Positions 30,633 through 41,732 are shown, numbered from the stretch's first letter. The stretch: 64,000 bases of DNA from Aporrectodea caliginosa (GCA_020284085.1 JACEVL010000144.1:1374501-1438500); one strand, 5' to 3'. Made by a program: numbers and translations. The notes: generated from the sequence alone by a model not told the origin.

Positions 30633-32635
30633 TGGATAAACTGTCCGTCCCTGTTTTCTCCGTCTTGGACTAGGTGGTCTTGAGCTCTGTGGTCAGAATT
30701 ATTTGCCTAGATACCTAAATCCAAGAAGTCAACACACAAACAGTTTGTACAATTGAATGGTACACGAGTCGACTAGTAAAACAGCTGGATGCTCAACTCT
30801 GCACCTGGGGTTCAAATTTCCATGCCAGGGACTCCGTCTCAAAATGAACCTAGTGTCTCGCCTTGGTCTTGTCTCAGACCAACGTCTTGGTCTCGTTTTG
30901 GGGCAGGATGCCTAGGGTCTTGCCTCAGTTTCACCTGCTGAGGTCTCGTGGGCACGACCCAAACTTTGTGTTTGTTACAAGTTGGTAAAATACTACCCAT
31001 TGGCACAACCAAGTGTAGAACCTGAATAGCCAGAAATAAGTTTACCATTGTGGCCAAGCAGTAGTCATCTTCAGCACATGACTGACATGACCACGTAGAT
31101 AAACAGTCAAGCCCATGTGTTGCATTACCTTATAGATGTCTGTTAGATAGAAGATGCAGGTTTATTTGTGCAAAACAGTACAAAGTGAGTAACCTGCATT
31201 ACCTTATAGATGTCTGCTGTAGAAGATCTATGTTAGGGTGTCCCAAAAACATAGACATTTTCAAAAGTTTATAAATTGACCGCCAAACTCTAGCAAGTGT
31301 CTATCGAACTACTTATTATTAGGGCTGGCATGGTAAGCGAACTGTTTACTGCAATGAAGACAGTTAATTTTGTCACCATCTTCGACTTTCCATCAGCCTA
31401 TCCTTAAATGAGAAATGATTGCTTAATTTTACACTCAAACGTTCCACATTATCATTGTTTGCCATATTGTTTAATCTGGAAATGGGCCGCTCGACATCAC
31501 GAAATAAGTAAAAAAATTAATCAAACAAGCTGTATGATTTGCCTGGGGCGCCATTTAATGCTCTGACCTCTCAGAGTGATGCTGACAATAACGGAGGCTT
31601 AGCGCAACGATCAACGGAAGCCAAGCCAACTTGACTAAAGTTACGGTGTCTTTCTTTCCTTTTTTCTAACTTTCTTTCTTCTCTCCTACTTTATATTTTT
31701 CTTCAACCCTGTTTTGCCGCCCCTGCACAAGTGCCGCCCGGGGCGACTCGCCCCCTCTCCCCCCTTCGGTACGCCTCTGAGGATGGAACATGTCAAAGAA
31801 ACTATTTCTAAAATTATAGGACGACTTTCATTTTCAATATTATTTGACCTCTATTGTCAAATATTTGTATCTTGTTATCTGTGTAGGATCAAGAGAAGAT
31901 CTCAGTGCAGGATAGGTTCATCAGGGTCGTGGAAAATGCAACAGTTATAATCAACTTCATATGACCATCGCATGACTTTGTAGTTCAAGTTTAGATACCA
32001 TAACATTGATAGTAACTAATACATTAGTCTATAACTCCTTTTTCATAACCTGTACCTGGTTGCGTTTGACAATCTGTTTTCTTATTAAACCAATATACCA
32101 TAATATATATATACTTGACCTGTTATGGTTAACCTTTAGCTTTAGGAACTACAAGTGATAGAATGATGTTATATTATGGTTTCTGAGTCCTGGAATCCAA
32201 ATATGGTACACTCAACAGAGTGGTACAATCAACATAGTATAATCTTCACATGACTTTGTAGTTTAAGGTCACTTAACCTCTAAAGGTTAACCTTTGGTTT
32301 TCTAAGTAAAAACAACATTACTTGTGCAAATTTAACATTTCAAGATCTTTTGAATATGTTAAAAAAACTAGTATAGACTATTTAGCTAATATCCTCTATT
32401 GGCTAAATAGTCTTAAGAGTAGCTTTCAGGATTAAAACTCTTCATAGAAAACTTGTTTTCGGGAATTTTGCATTTTCACTTTCAGGGAATCGGGTTTCAA
32501 GGATTGGGCAGACCCCCACAAGCTATCCAAACTTAAAGATTAATTACCTAAAACAATTTGTTATGCGACACTAAAAGAAGTAATTGATTTCGTTTATGTT
32601 ATATGCAATTTTAAACCATCATAAGTTTGGCCACT
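30633..32635. other. Spacer upstream of DCUN1D3
   Basis: Contains the DCUN1D3 promoter side and a patch at 30845-30970 of repeated TCTCG, CTTGGTCT and GGTCTTG words. Near 31725-31787 a GC-rich segment ends in GGTACGCCTCTG, which looks like a hAT right end (CAGAGGCGTACC inverted), without an identified left end. A TTAACCTTTAG word pair lies at 32130 and 32287. No gene. Confidence 0.4.
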
Positions 32636-32643
32636 GTGTGTTT

Positions 32644-32924
32644 GGGGTCAACCGGAATCCCCGAAACCCGAATCCCCGAAAACGCTGAAAATAGACAAAA
32701 GCCCGATTTCCCGAAAACAGTTTTCTAGAAAGCGGCCGAGCTATTCAAAGATCAATTGTAAACATAACAAAGACCTAGCGTGGCCTTGATGTATATCGAT
32801 ATTCTGCCTATTCAAATGTTATTTGTTAATGATGTTCATTCGGGTCGGACTTAAAAAATCAATTTCGGGGATCCGGCCGAAATTCGTTTCGGGGATTCCG
32901 GTTTCGGGGATTCGACCCGCACCC
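32644..32924. mobile_element. 281-bp non-autonomous DNA transposon with perfect 8-bp target duplication
   Basis: Flanked by GTGTGTTT on both sides (32636-32643 and 32925-32932). Ends are GGGGTCAACCGGAATCCCCG and, reversed, GGGTGCGGGTCGAATCCCCG. AATCCCCGAAACC is repeated twice in each end. An 8-bp duplication points to hAT, although the G-rich start is not the usual CAG/TAG. Confidence 0.85.
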
Positions 32925-33313
32925 GTGTGTTTACGCCGTCATGTGGCACTGGTCAGAAAATTTATGAGGACATTATAACCACTCCTATACTTCACAGTAA
33001 TTTACACCAATGGCCAAATTTACTCACAGCAATATTTATATCCTGTTATCTGAATTCTTAGTAAACAGGCGCTACATAATATTGGAATACATCACGTAGC
33101 AACTGAGTCGAATATGAGCAACAAATTAAAACGTACTATACAAACTTGACATAAAACTTTCAGACTGATCGACTGTTTGTTCTCTCTGGCCGTTAAATCT
33201 GTTATTTAGACGAATAAAACGACTGAAAATTAAGATTTTGTTGAGAAATTGTTACCATTTACACAACATTTCACAAGAACTGGCAACAAAACGTCTCAGA
33301 TATCTATGGAAAG

Positions 33314-33893
33314 TAGTGCGACCACTCTCCATTTTCTGAAATCCCAAGCCCTTGCAAGAAAATCCCATGATTGGCGAAAAGTTTACCAAAATATCCCAAG
33401 TTACTGAAAAGGAAAAGTTGTGACGAAATATAACATAATGAATTGCGTTTTAGCAATTGTAATCGTAATCGTAAGCTCCAAACTTCTAAAGCGTCGAAAG
33501 ACAAGCGCAGGGCACCAGCTTATTCACGAGCGCTGCGTCTAGTCAAAAGGGTTATCCGAGAGAGTAGTCCGAAGGAGGTCCGAGTCCGGTTTCCAGAGGA
33601 CGATGAATCACAATTGGTCAAAAAAATGCGGAGATAGAGACATAGAAAAAAACGGAGCATAACAATGAATTAAAAGATTACAATGTTTACAAAATAATAA
33701 TAAACGTCTTTCAGACAGACCCAGTGAACGAGTTTTTTTTCTAATCTGAATCGCTGCCATTGTTGGAAACTACGGTAAAAACTAGTCTGTAGACCTTAGA
33801 AAAATCCAAAGATTGCTATGCAAAATTCCCAGATTCCAAGTGGACCCAAAACTTCCCAAGATCTTGGAAAAATCCCAAGGACTGGTCGCACTG
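33314..33893. mobile_element. 580-bp non-autonomous hAT-like element with perfect target duplication
   Basis: Flanked by ATGGAAAG on both sides (33306-33313 and 33894-33901). Ends are TAGTGCGACCAC and, reversed, CAGTGCGACCAG. CCCAAG and AATCCCA words repeat near both ends. Its right third matches 35470-35710 on the opposite strand, and its middle matches 5313-5470. No coding capacity. Confidence 0.85.
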
Positions 33894-33901
33894 ATGGAAA
33901 G

Positions 33902-34733
33902 CCATAGAATAAATAAGCATGTGGACACACGAGTAATCGAGCACCATGACTTTGAATATTACAAAAATCAACAAAACACCGTGCAATAGGCCTACAATAA
34001 AATGAGAAAAATTCAGTAAAACATAGAGAACTCCTACCCCGACCTATCCAATCATCGCCTTTCCGATCATTCTCGCCCGCAACGAAACCCACCAATTGGG
34101 GTCTATTTCTGATAGGCCTAAGTGGGCCTAGCCTACTGCAAGTTGGAACTTGTTAACTTTAGGCCTACCGTTCATGAACCGCAAAAAATTATTAGACCTC
34201 AATGTTCTTGAAATGTCGCATGCTTCGTATTGTGTGCTGACCCCAATTAACTACATTCGTTAGAGCGTATACGCCCCATGCTCCAGATCTATCATGAAGG
34301 CTCTATGCGTGCATTCCAGGTTCGCCTCCTATATGGCTTAGGCCTAGGCCTATTTAAGAGATTTGAATCTCGGGCTAGCAGCACGGTCTGTAGACAACAC
34401 AGAGATCATAAAGGGACAACGGTCCTGAAGGATCTCACCTCACGTAGGGTTGTCAGACGCCCGGCAAAAGGAGGACATACTCGTCCTTTTTGGCCTCATG
34501 TCCTCTGTTCTGCAGGCAATTAAGGCTAAACCGTGAAAATATCCGACTTTTTGTACGTTTGTTGTATTTGGCTATTGGCTATTATTTCATGGCAGGTTCA
34601 ATGACGTTGCACGCGCATGTTCCCCTCGGACTCTACCTGGCTAACAGTCCAATCTAGGCTACATTATCTACTTACTTCTTTTTCTTGTAGCTCTATTTCT
34701 TCCAGAGTCCAGACGTTTCTAGTCCATGGCCTG
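33902..34733. other. Spacer rich in TAGGCCTA words
   Basis: AGGCCTA or TAGGCCTA appears repeatedly (for example near 33990, 34116, 34161, 34342). A TAGGGTTGTCAGACGCCCGG segment at 34445 looks like a MITE end, but its partner is not found. Confidence 0.4.
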
Positions 34734-34741
34734 TTCATCTG

Positions 34742-35329
34742 TAGGGATCAACGACCTCTTACATATTAGAAATTCACGTAAAAATTCAAAATTAAGGCAG
34801 CATGTAGGCCCTAAGCATGTTGTAAAAATCGGCGAAAATCACGGCATGAAATCACGCTTTCATCTGCCAATATCCGACGAAACAATGGCGCAAATGAAAA
34901 AGAAACGACGCGTTCGCTATGCACAAATGTCAGTGTATTTTAACGTCCTGCATAAAATCACGTTTGCCTATTTAGGCCTACTAAGATCTAATCAATGTAA
35001 TGTAGGGCCATACCAATAGATCAAAGCAGTGACACGCTCGATCTCGCTGTGTAAAGTCGCCCTAAGTGTTAAAATCAACGTTCGGCACACAGAGTTTCTG
35101 CAATTGTACACCAACATTATACATGTAGCGCCAAGTTATCGTCTGTAAAACTGTGACGCAAATGTAAAAAAATTTGGCCAAAATCACAAACTGCGACGCA
35201 AATTGCACAAAAATATATTGTCCAAAAGCAGGGAAATTCACGGCATTAATTTTGGGGAAATTCACAGCAAAATGCTGAAAATCACGGGATTCCCGGCTTC
35301 CGTGACTTCGTGAATTTCTACTATCCCTA
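34742..35329. mobile_element. Probable non-autonomous hAT element, degenerate ends
   Basis: Starts TAGGGATCAACG and ends CTATCCCTA. TAGAAATTCACG occurs near the left end and inverted near the right end. AAAATCACGG-type words fill both arms. Flanks TTCATCTG and ATGATCTG match at 6 of 8. Confidence 0.6.
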
Positions 35330-35469
35330 ATGATCTGAGTCAGTGCCAGATCCTTGAGTCAGAGCTATTATAGATTACAGAAGGATGTGATAATAGCATT
35401 GAGTGGATATTGGTAATGCTGCAAACAATGTAGGGCATATCTATGGACCGTCTATGGGACTCTATGGTT

Positions 35470-35710
35470 AAAGTCAGTGCTACCACTCCTTGGGATTATT
35501 CCCAAGATCTATAGATTTTGGGGTCTACTTCGGATCTGGGGATTTTGCATAGCAATCTTGGGATTTATTTCTACAGACTAGACTTTTTTTTACCGTATTT
35601 TCCAACAGTGTCAGCGAATCAGATTAGAAACAACTCTCCCAGAAAGATGCTCAGAAAGACTCGTCTGAAAGACGTTTATTATTATTGTAACTTGTAAGCA
35701 TTATAATCTT
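35470..35710 (+). repeat. Partial copy of the 33.3-kb hAT element, opposite orientation
   Basis: CAGTGCTACCACTCCTTGGG, TTTTGCATAGCAATCTTGGG, TCTACAGACTAGACTTTTTT and GAAAGACGTTTATTATTATT match the reverse complement of about 33690-33893. The far half of the element is missing. Confidence 0.75.
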
Positions 35711-36089
35711 ATTAAATATATTCGTTTTTTGGCACACAAAAAACAGCTGGCACACCGAAACTGATCACAGCTAGTTTAAAAGAATAATAAAGATAGAATC
35801 ACAATATAAAACTGATGTTAACAGGAAGGTTCAAAAGATGGAATTTAGCGTTAAATGGTACATTTTGACAAAGACTCTCAGATTAATGGTACCAATTTCC
35901 GGTAAAGGACACGAGGAATAAAATATCTATTGGCCTTAAAGGGTAGTAGGCCTACATAATCATGAGGTCGGGAACGCATTATTGATTGGCGTAACTATGT
36001 TAGTAGGTGGGAAAAGCTCTGTGAACTGTTCCTTTGGACCGCAGATAACAGCGTATCCTGAGCCGTAGTAACCATTGTCTCAACATCAG

Positions 36090-36350
36090 GAATGTCCTAA
36101 GATAGATAACCAGCGTGCCGAGCTTTGACAAGGACCTTCTCCAACCTACAACGTTGTTCTGCATTGGTGAGACCCCACCATGTAGGTATGGCGCAAATCA
36201 TTCTTGCAACCAATGTAGCCCGAGCAACCTCTTGCAGAGTACTGAGAGTACACTCTGGAAGTCCATGAAACCTGAGGATGCGAATCGCTTGACAGGTTCC
36301 TATGGACTTGGTCAAGGTATCTGCTACATGTGTTGCGACTTTTAGGTGCC
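36090..36350 (-). pseudogene. CR1/Jockey-type LINE fragment
   Basis: The minus-strand translation has IRILRFHGLP, LQEVARATLVARMICAIP and TWWGLTNAEQRCRLEKVLVK. The V--A-L-YA--AWWG-T---RRLE pattern is from the RT-downstream part of CR1/Jockey-like LINEs. Only about 75 residues, with no flanking frame. Confidence 0.6.
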
Positions 36351-36442
36351 TTGGATGGTGACGCCTAAAATCTTTAACGCCGGTATCACCCGAAATAGAG
36401 TAGGCCTATCCGTCTTAAGACTATAGGGGGGTCAGGGCCATA

Positions 36443-36695
36443 TTTATCCCCCGGATGGAATAAACCGGTTTAGAGTATCCGGGGGGGATAAACCATTCAA
36501 TTCCCCCATCGTCATACGCGTCACGAAAGCCAAGACGAATATCCAGTCAAAATCACCAAAAAACGAAATAAATTAATTTCAGGTCGACGTACAAACTAAA
36601 GATACGCCACTTTAAATATTCCTTGGTACTATAAATCCAAATGGCGCAACTAAGACTGAACATACACTTAGGTGGCGCCAAAACTGCAATCTTTA
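36443..36695 (+). repeat. Third, partial copy of the left end of the 2.8-kb duplicated repeat
   Basis: Begins with TTTATCCCCCGGAT and mirrors it with ATCCGGGGGGGATAAA, a 50-bp hairpin around AAACCGGTTT. It then follows the duplicated unit (CATCGTCATACG, AAGCCAAGACGAA, AATTTCAGGTCGACGTACAA, ACTAAAGATACGC) to about 36695. The same order is found at 45625 and 49437. Confidence 0.85.
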
Positions 36696-36702
36696 CATCT
36701 CA

Positions 36703-37345
36703 ATCGGTCGTATAGCTAATCACTTTGGAGTCCAATTACAACAGTACATGGATGATACTCAGCTCCATAGGCCTATTGCTCTTTCACATACCGATCAGTC
36801 TGGTAGACTAAAGCTTGAGGAGTGCCTCTCATCTATGTATGCATGGTTTTGTTTAAATGGTTTGGCCATAAACCCAGACAAAAATTTGAGACAATTTTGT
36901 TCGGTTCACGCCAACCCAACTGTAGTTCTCTTCCTTCACTTTCTAGCATCGACCTTGCAGGCACTTGCTGTGCCACTTTCAGATACAGTCAATTGTCAAA
37001 ACACTTGGGGTAACCCTGGGCAGTAAGCGCACATTCCGAGCGCACATACCAAACCTTTGTATATCTGGTTACTATCACATCAGGGCAATACGTCATATCA
37101 GGTCGGCTCAGGTCTCAAACCATAGCCTGTCCCTTGTCTCCTCTCGCCTTGGTTATGCTAATTCGGTTTTTGTGGGTCTTCAAAGCAGCGCATCCAAAAC
37201 TCCTTGGCTCGCGTTGTGCTGCGTGTACCACTACGAACAAGTTCCTCGAATTTACTCCATCAACTCCATTGGCTTCCTGTTGAATTCAGAATAATTATTT
37301 AAATCTCACCTACAAAGCCCTCAACACCAGCCACCTCTGTGAACC
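36703..37345 (+). pseudogene. CR1/L2-type LINE fragment with frameshifts
   Basis: The first frame gives QYMDDTQLHRPIAL and YAWFCLNGLAINPDK, the RT active-site block with YMDD in place of YADD. A second frame gives VKTLGVTLGSKRTFRAHI and SGYYHIRAIRHIR. Further shifts lead to YANSVFVGL and LHWLPVEF-type sequence near 37265. Several frameshifts, so inactive. Confidence 0.72.
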
Positions 37346-37404
37346 TACATGTACAATACGTTGGAATGAAACAACCCTCCTGTAGCCTACTGTACGATCA
37401 AGAA

Positions 37405-37835
37405 CCTTCTCTTTCACGCTGAGCCTTGAAAGAGGCCGGTTTTATGTGTTAATGATGGATCATGCGTTTTATGGGCCAACCGTAGCTCTTCACCACTTTC
37501 CTTCATTGTGTCAGCGGCTCACAACTCACCAGCCTGGCGGAGGTTGTAGTGGGTTTGGGAAATGACACAGCATCAGGCCGCGATGAGCGACTCGATCAGT
37601 TCGTCTTTGGTGTAACCATGTCTCGTGCATATTAGTCCAAACAATACAGTTAGAATAAGAATAATAATGCCAGAGATTCTTAATAATAATAATAGCCGGT
37701 AATAATGTGGGCCAGTCAGCGTCCTGATGTTGTTCTGTCGCTTCCAGTTGGTAAATACGTGTGCGACGTACGTCGGATCGACTGATCGCTGCATCTCGGT
37801 GCCTAAAAACTCACCTGTTTCGCCGGGTCTCTTTT
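37405..37835 (-). pseudogene. Tc1/mariner-type transposase remnant, copy 1
   Basis: The minus strand shows VFTNWKRQNNIRTL and, after a (TAA)n-containing gap, HGYTKDELIESLIAA. These match the W--DNNI-TLDWP and TTKDELIESL-AAW motifs around the last catalytic acid of Tc1 transposases. A (TAA)n microsatellite at 37665-37695 has replaced the region with the catalytic motif. The copy aligns with 38160-38600. Confidence 0.72.
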
Positions 37836-38159
37836 GTACCTCTAATTAGATTAATTATTGGTGAACGAAAGACACTTCAGGTTGCATTACAATGGGCCTA
37901 TATATAGGCGCTACAGTTTGGTATCACTTGCCGATTTTGGCAATTCTTTGATTCATGGTTCTGTTGCCTATTTAGGCAAATAGTGTACCGGTAAACATAT
38001 AGGCTTACTTGTAAAATAAATGTTTTCTTATTATTTCGGTTACCATTTTGTAACTTTGTTTCTTTGAATTAACATGGCAATAATTTTTGGCATGTGATAG
38101 ATATGCCGATATGAAACAGCCAATAACAAGCCAGTGAAAACATACAATGTGTTGGAATG

Positions 38160-38600
38160 AAATAGTAAACATGTAGGCCTACTGTACGATCGTAAGCCTT
38201 TTCTATCATGTAGTAGCCTTGAAAGAGGCCGGTTTTATGTGTTAATGATGGATCAGCATTTTATGGGCCAACCATTGCTCTTCACCACTTGTCTGCAATG
38301 TGTCAGCATGCTTTGAGTGGACCAGCCTGACGGAGGTTGCAGTGGGTGACGACACAGTGCCAGGCCGCGATGAGTGACTCGATCAGTTCGTCTTTGGTGG
38401 TCGGATGTCTCTTGTCCAGGCAATTTACAGTTAGACCAAGGCTTCTTTATGCCAGAGATTCTTAATAGGATTCAAAACCGGTGATTGTGTGGCCCAGTCC
38501 AGCGTCCTGATGTTGTTCTGTCGCTTCCAGTTGGTAAAACGTTTTGGCGCGATTGCATGGTGCAGTGCCATCCTGACACAAGAATTTTTGTATTAAGCAG
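38160..38600 (-). pseudogene. Tc1/mariner-type transposase remnant, copy 2
   Basis: On the minus strand, shifting frames give FLCQDGTAPCNRAKTFYQLE, NNIRTLDWA, SPVLNPIKNLW and PPKTN, the CQDGAPCHRA and SPDLNPIENLW blocks of Tc1 transposases. Shared words with copy 1 include TTGAAAGAGGCCGGTTTTAT, GTGTTAATGATGGATCA and GACTCGATCAGTTCGTCTTT. Several frame breaks. Confidence 0.78.
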
Positions 38601-38650
38601 GGCATATCTAGGTATTTTGAGTGGTGCACAGTGCCACAGCCACTGGTAGA

Positions 38651-38779
38651 TAATACCCTATCAGCATACCCACATGTAGGGCCCATATTCCCATATGTGG
38701 GGCCCGCATTCCCATATGTGGGGCCCGCATAGAGCCCATACTGGTCCCATCTAATGCCATTGATGTGCCGACAGGGTAA
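38651..38779. mobile_element. Small MITE with ACCCTATCAGCAT ends
   Basis: Ends are ACCCTATCAGCAT and, reversed, ACCCTGTCGGCACAT. The inside is tandem CCCATATGTGGGGCCCGCATT units. A related degenerate copy is at 4200-4292. It lies next to Tc1 copy 2. Confidence 0.55.
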
Positions 38780-39480
38780 TAATCCCGTGATTATTACTTA
38801 TATCCATCGTAATCCTATCCACTATCATCTTCGTGATCAACAGCATTTACAACAAAAACAACGCCAATGATCACGATGCGTTTGACCACAGATGTAATAT
38901 CTCTATGAGTTTTACAAGAATCGTGACGTCATGAAGTCTCGTTCGCTGATCTCCTTCTTATAGCCAGTATTAATTTCATACTGACTCGCCGCCAACTGGC
39001 TCCCTCTAGCGACCGAAGGCATTCGACAGACGTCGCAACTGATTAGACCGGTGATCGCGCTGACAGTCGCTCTACTGCACGACAGGTCTAGGCGTAAATC
39101 AGCGCGCGCTAATCTAATTTTAGCGATCGCTGAAATTAAATTAAAGCAGACGATCGACGCGAAGGGTTATTTATTTCGAACCCGGAATACCGTCTGCTGT
39201 ACTTCGCCTCGGGTGTGGTAACATTTGGCGTCCCCAAAAACTGCCGGAAAAATTTCGGTAAACGCCTACGCGTCTGCGAGAGGAAAGATTTTCACATGGC
39301 TCTATTTTAAGATAAAAATGTATTTTACGATCGTCTGTTACACTCGCCGTGGGGCATGAAGACCGTTTACGACTCGCGATGGGCCAAGAAGGCAGAATGA
39401 TGAGGTCTCTGAGTTGGAGGGAAAGGCTTTCGCTGTGCATTGCTTACGGCGTAGTTGTCGTTTAATGCAGTCAGCTTATA
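38780..39480. other. Spacer, no gene recognised
   Basis: The minus-strand ORF at 39171-39440 has no recognisable motif. GC rises around 39000-39300 with several GATCGC and CGATCG words. Confidence 0.35.
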
Positions 39481-39484
39481 CATG

Positions 39485-39606
39485 TAACATGCATACATAC
39501 ATACGTACATACGGGCACATACATACATACATACATACAGAGCGCCTCTGAATAGTTATTCTGAGAGAGGGGCTATATAGATCTACAGATACGATACGAT
39601 ACGATA
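39485..39606 (+). repeat. (CATA)n microsatellite and LINE tail with (GATAC)n
   Basis: CATACATACATAC is followed by AGAGCGCCTCTGAATAGTTA, GGGGCTATATAGAT and ACGATACGATACGATAC. It has the CR1/L2-type tail order seen at 24107-24166, but with a GATAC repeat at the end. Confidence 0.6.
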
Positions 39607-39760
39607 CATGTGGGCGGGAAGATGGTCGAATGGTGACACGGTGGCACTTTGATCAGAAGGACGCAGGTTCGATACCCGCTAGCCCCATAAGGTTGACTCA
39701 GCCTTCAACTCTCTATAGGAGTGACTGTAAATGAGCAGTAGGACATATGGTGGAAATAGC
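39607..39760 (+). mobile_element. tRNA-derived SINE, family A
   Basis: The head AAGATGGTCGAATGGTGACAC and B box GGTTCGATACC look tRNA-like. GTTGACTCAGCCTTCAACTC and GAGCAGTAGGACATATGG follow. It shares head and body with 20370-20490 and body words with 47068, 50836 and 53123. Confidence 0.68.
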
Positions 39761-40223
39761 CACGATTGCATAAGAAACAGGGTTTCCTTTGGAGACTGGA
39801 ACGGAACGTTGGCGATGAGTATAGACATGTCTAGTCTTGTCTTTGCTTGCTGATGTGTCGGGGAAGATATAGGCCTATAAACTACAGAGCCGATGGAAGA
39901 GGTGTAGAGAGGGCGTGAGAAACTTGTTGCGATATTTTTCATGTGCTAAGTTGAAAGTATTAGTTGCAAATGTCATTGATAGATTTGAGAGTGCAAAGAA
40001 TTTTTATGTCGAAGACTGTTGTCAATGAATTCTTTGTTTAACAACTGTTGATTACAAATGTAAAAGACTGTCTTCACTAGAGTTAATGAATGCCTAGCTA
40101 CGCTTAAAATTTAATGTACGAGTCGACAGTTCAAAGCCATTGACAACTTTGAATCACGTGGATATATGATAATTAGCCTATATGCGTACAAACATCTAAA
40201 TCTAAACATAGGCCTATACATAC

Positions 40224-40451
40224 ATTCATTTCATTCATTCATTCATTTCAGATATTTATATAGCGCCCCTTCAAGATTTTTACTCAGAGGCGCTCCCGAC
40301 TGGTACGCGGACACTGAATCGGAGTCTCACGCCGAAGCGCATGAGCAATTTTGAGTGAAGGACTTGCCCAGGGTCCCTACGCGGCGGCTGGAGGTGGATT
40401 ACCCGCAACCCTCCGGCTGCAAGGCACCGAACATACCCCTACACCACCGTG
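40224..40451 (-). mobile_element. Complete tRNA-derived SINE with a CR1/L2-type LINE tail and 9-bp target duplication
   Basis: Flanked by TATACATAC on both sides (40215-40223 and 40452-40460). On the minus strand the head reads GGTGGTGTAGGGGTATGTTC with a B-box-like GGGTTGCGGGTAATCC. The 3' tail reads GAGCGCCTCTGAGTAAAAAT, CTTGAAGGGGCGCTATATAA and (ATGA)n. The tail is near identical to that of the LINE at 23400-24166. The body contains AGGGACCCTGGGCAAGTCC. Confidence 0.85.
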
Positions 40452-40724
40452 TATACATACGTGTACATACACATGCATTTACAAACGTGACCACCATTGC
40501 AATAAATGAAACATAGGATGTGTTGTTGGTAGGTAGGCCTAATGTAGATCAGACGGTGAGGTTGTTCCGGCCAAGAAAATGAACTACTCGGCTTTAGCCT
40601 TTAGCAAATCGCATCCGTGTTTGTTATTAGGAAACTGATATCCTTCTTTTCTGGGTGTATATTTGTAGGCCTATATCTAATTTTAGAAGTCAGAGGAAAT
40701 CTATTTTCAGCGTTTCATCTTATA

Positions 40725-40765
40725 TATATAAGTTATATATATATTATATATATATATATATATAT
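40725..40765. repeat. (TA)n microsatellite
   Basis: Two TATATA blocks split by TAAGTTA and CG. Confidence 0.9.
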
Positions 40766-40769
40766 CGTG

Positions 40770-41730
40770 ACTATTATTTAAGAGATGTTATGTCTCTGGT
40801 GTGTATTAATTGACCTAAAATATCGAAGCACCAAATGAAATGGACGAAATGATCAGGGTATAGGGTGCATAGGATAGGCCTGTGTAAGGCTATTGCAAAA
40901 CACGCATAATTATGTAATATAGCCTGTGTATATAGCCTGACTGCTTATGCTGAATGGCTCGTCTCGCTTGGGTCACCCTTTTAGCAACTTTTGACACCCT
41001 TTTAGCCACTTATATACGTAGGCCTAATAAGTATACTATGATACAGTAACTCCGCCAGCCAACTACCAGTACAGTAACTCTGGTCGTTCCAGTTAAACTT
41101 AAATTATTTTTAAAAGATTAGGTTAATAATTTCTTGTGGGATTATTCAAAGACTGAAAATATTCTAAACTTTCACTGAAACACTGTTGGAGATTTCGCTG
41201 GAAATTTTCCAAACACTAAAATGGGACCCACAGAAGTTTAGTTTCAAAGATGATGTTCATTCCAAAGAATAGACGGCGTGCGCTGTTCTTATTCGGACAC
41301 CTCATGAATTATTCAGCAGCAAGTTAATAATCTTAGTTTCCTTATAGCTCCTCCCAGAGGCGAAAAATTACTTTTCAAGGGCCGGAGCAGAACGGTGAAT
41401 CAAAACCTTGGGGGACAGCTTCCATATACGGCTAGCCTCCTCCCAGCGGTGGTGAGCTCGGTAACAGATTATAAAAGTATTGGATTACAACAGCGTAACG
41501 AAGTCGTATGGCATCACAAGCGTGTTGACGTAATAGGAAATCTTTCACAGTTCGTAGTACTTTTTAACTTCCAAATCGAACTCAAGTTTACAGTCTGTTT
41601 AAAAGCATTCCTCCAATTAACAAGGTTTATCGAAAAACTGGTTATGTAATCACACCGTCTTAGGCAAGACGATAACGGTTTATACCCGAGTGGGCGTCAC
41701 CTGCTTTCTTTCGCAACTTCAGCCAATGGA
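40770..41730. other. Spacer, no gene recognised
   Basis: CACCCTTTTAGC-ACTT is tandemly repeated twice near 40975-41015. GCCAACTACCAGTACAGTAACTC-type words repeat near 41045-41085. The ORF at 41395-41649 is unmatched. Confidence 0.4.
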
Positions 41731-41732
41731 TT

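Noticed and set aside
31540..31790. A hAT element ending in GGTACGCCTCTG
   Set aside because: Only one plausible end is visible. No left end or duplication found.
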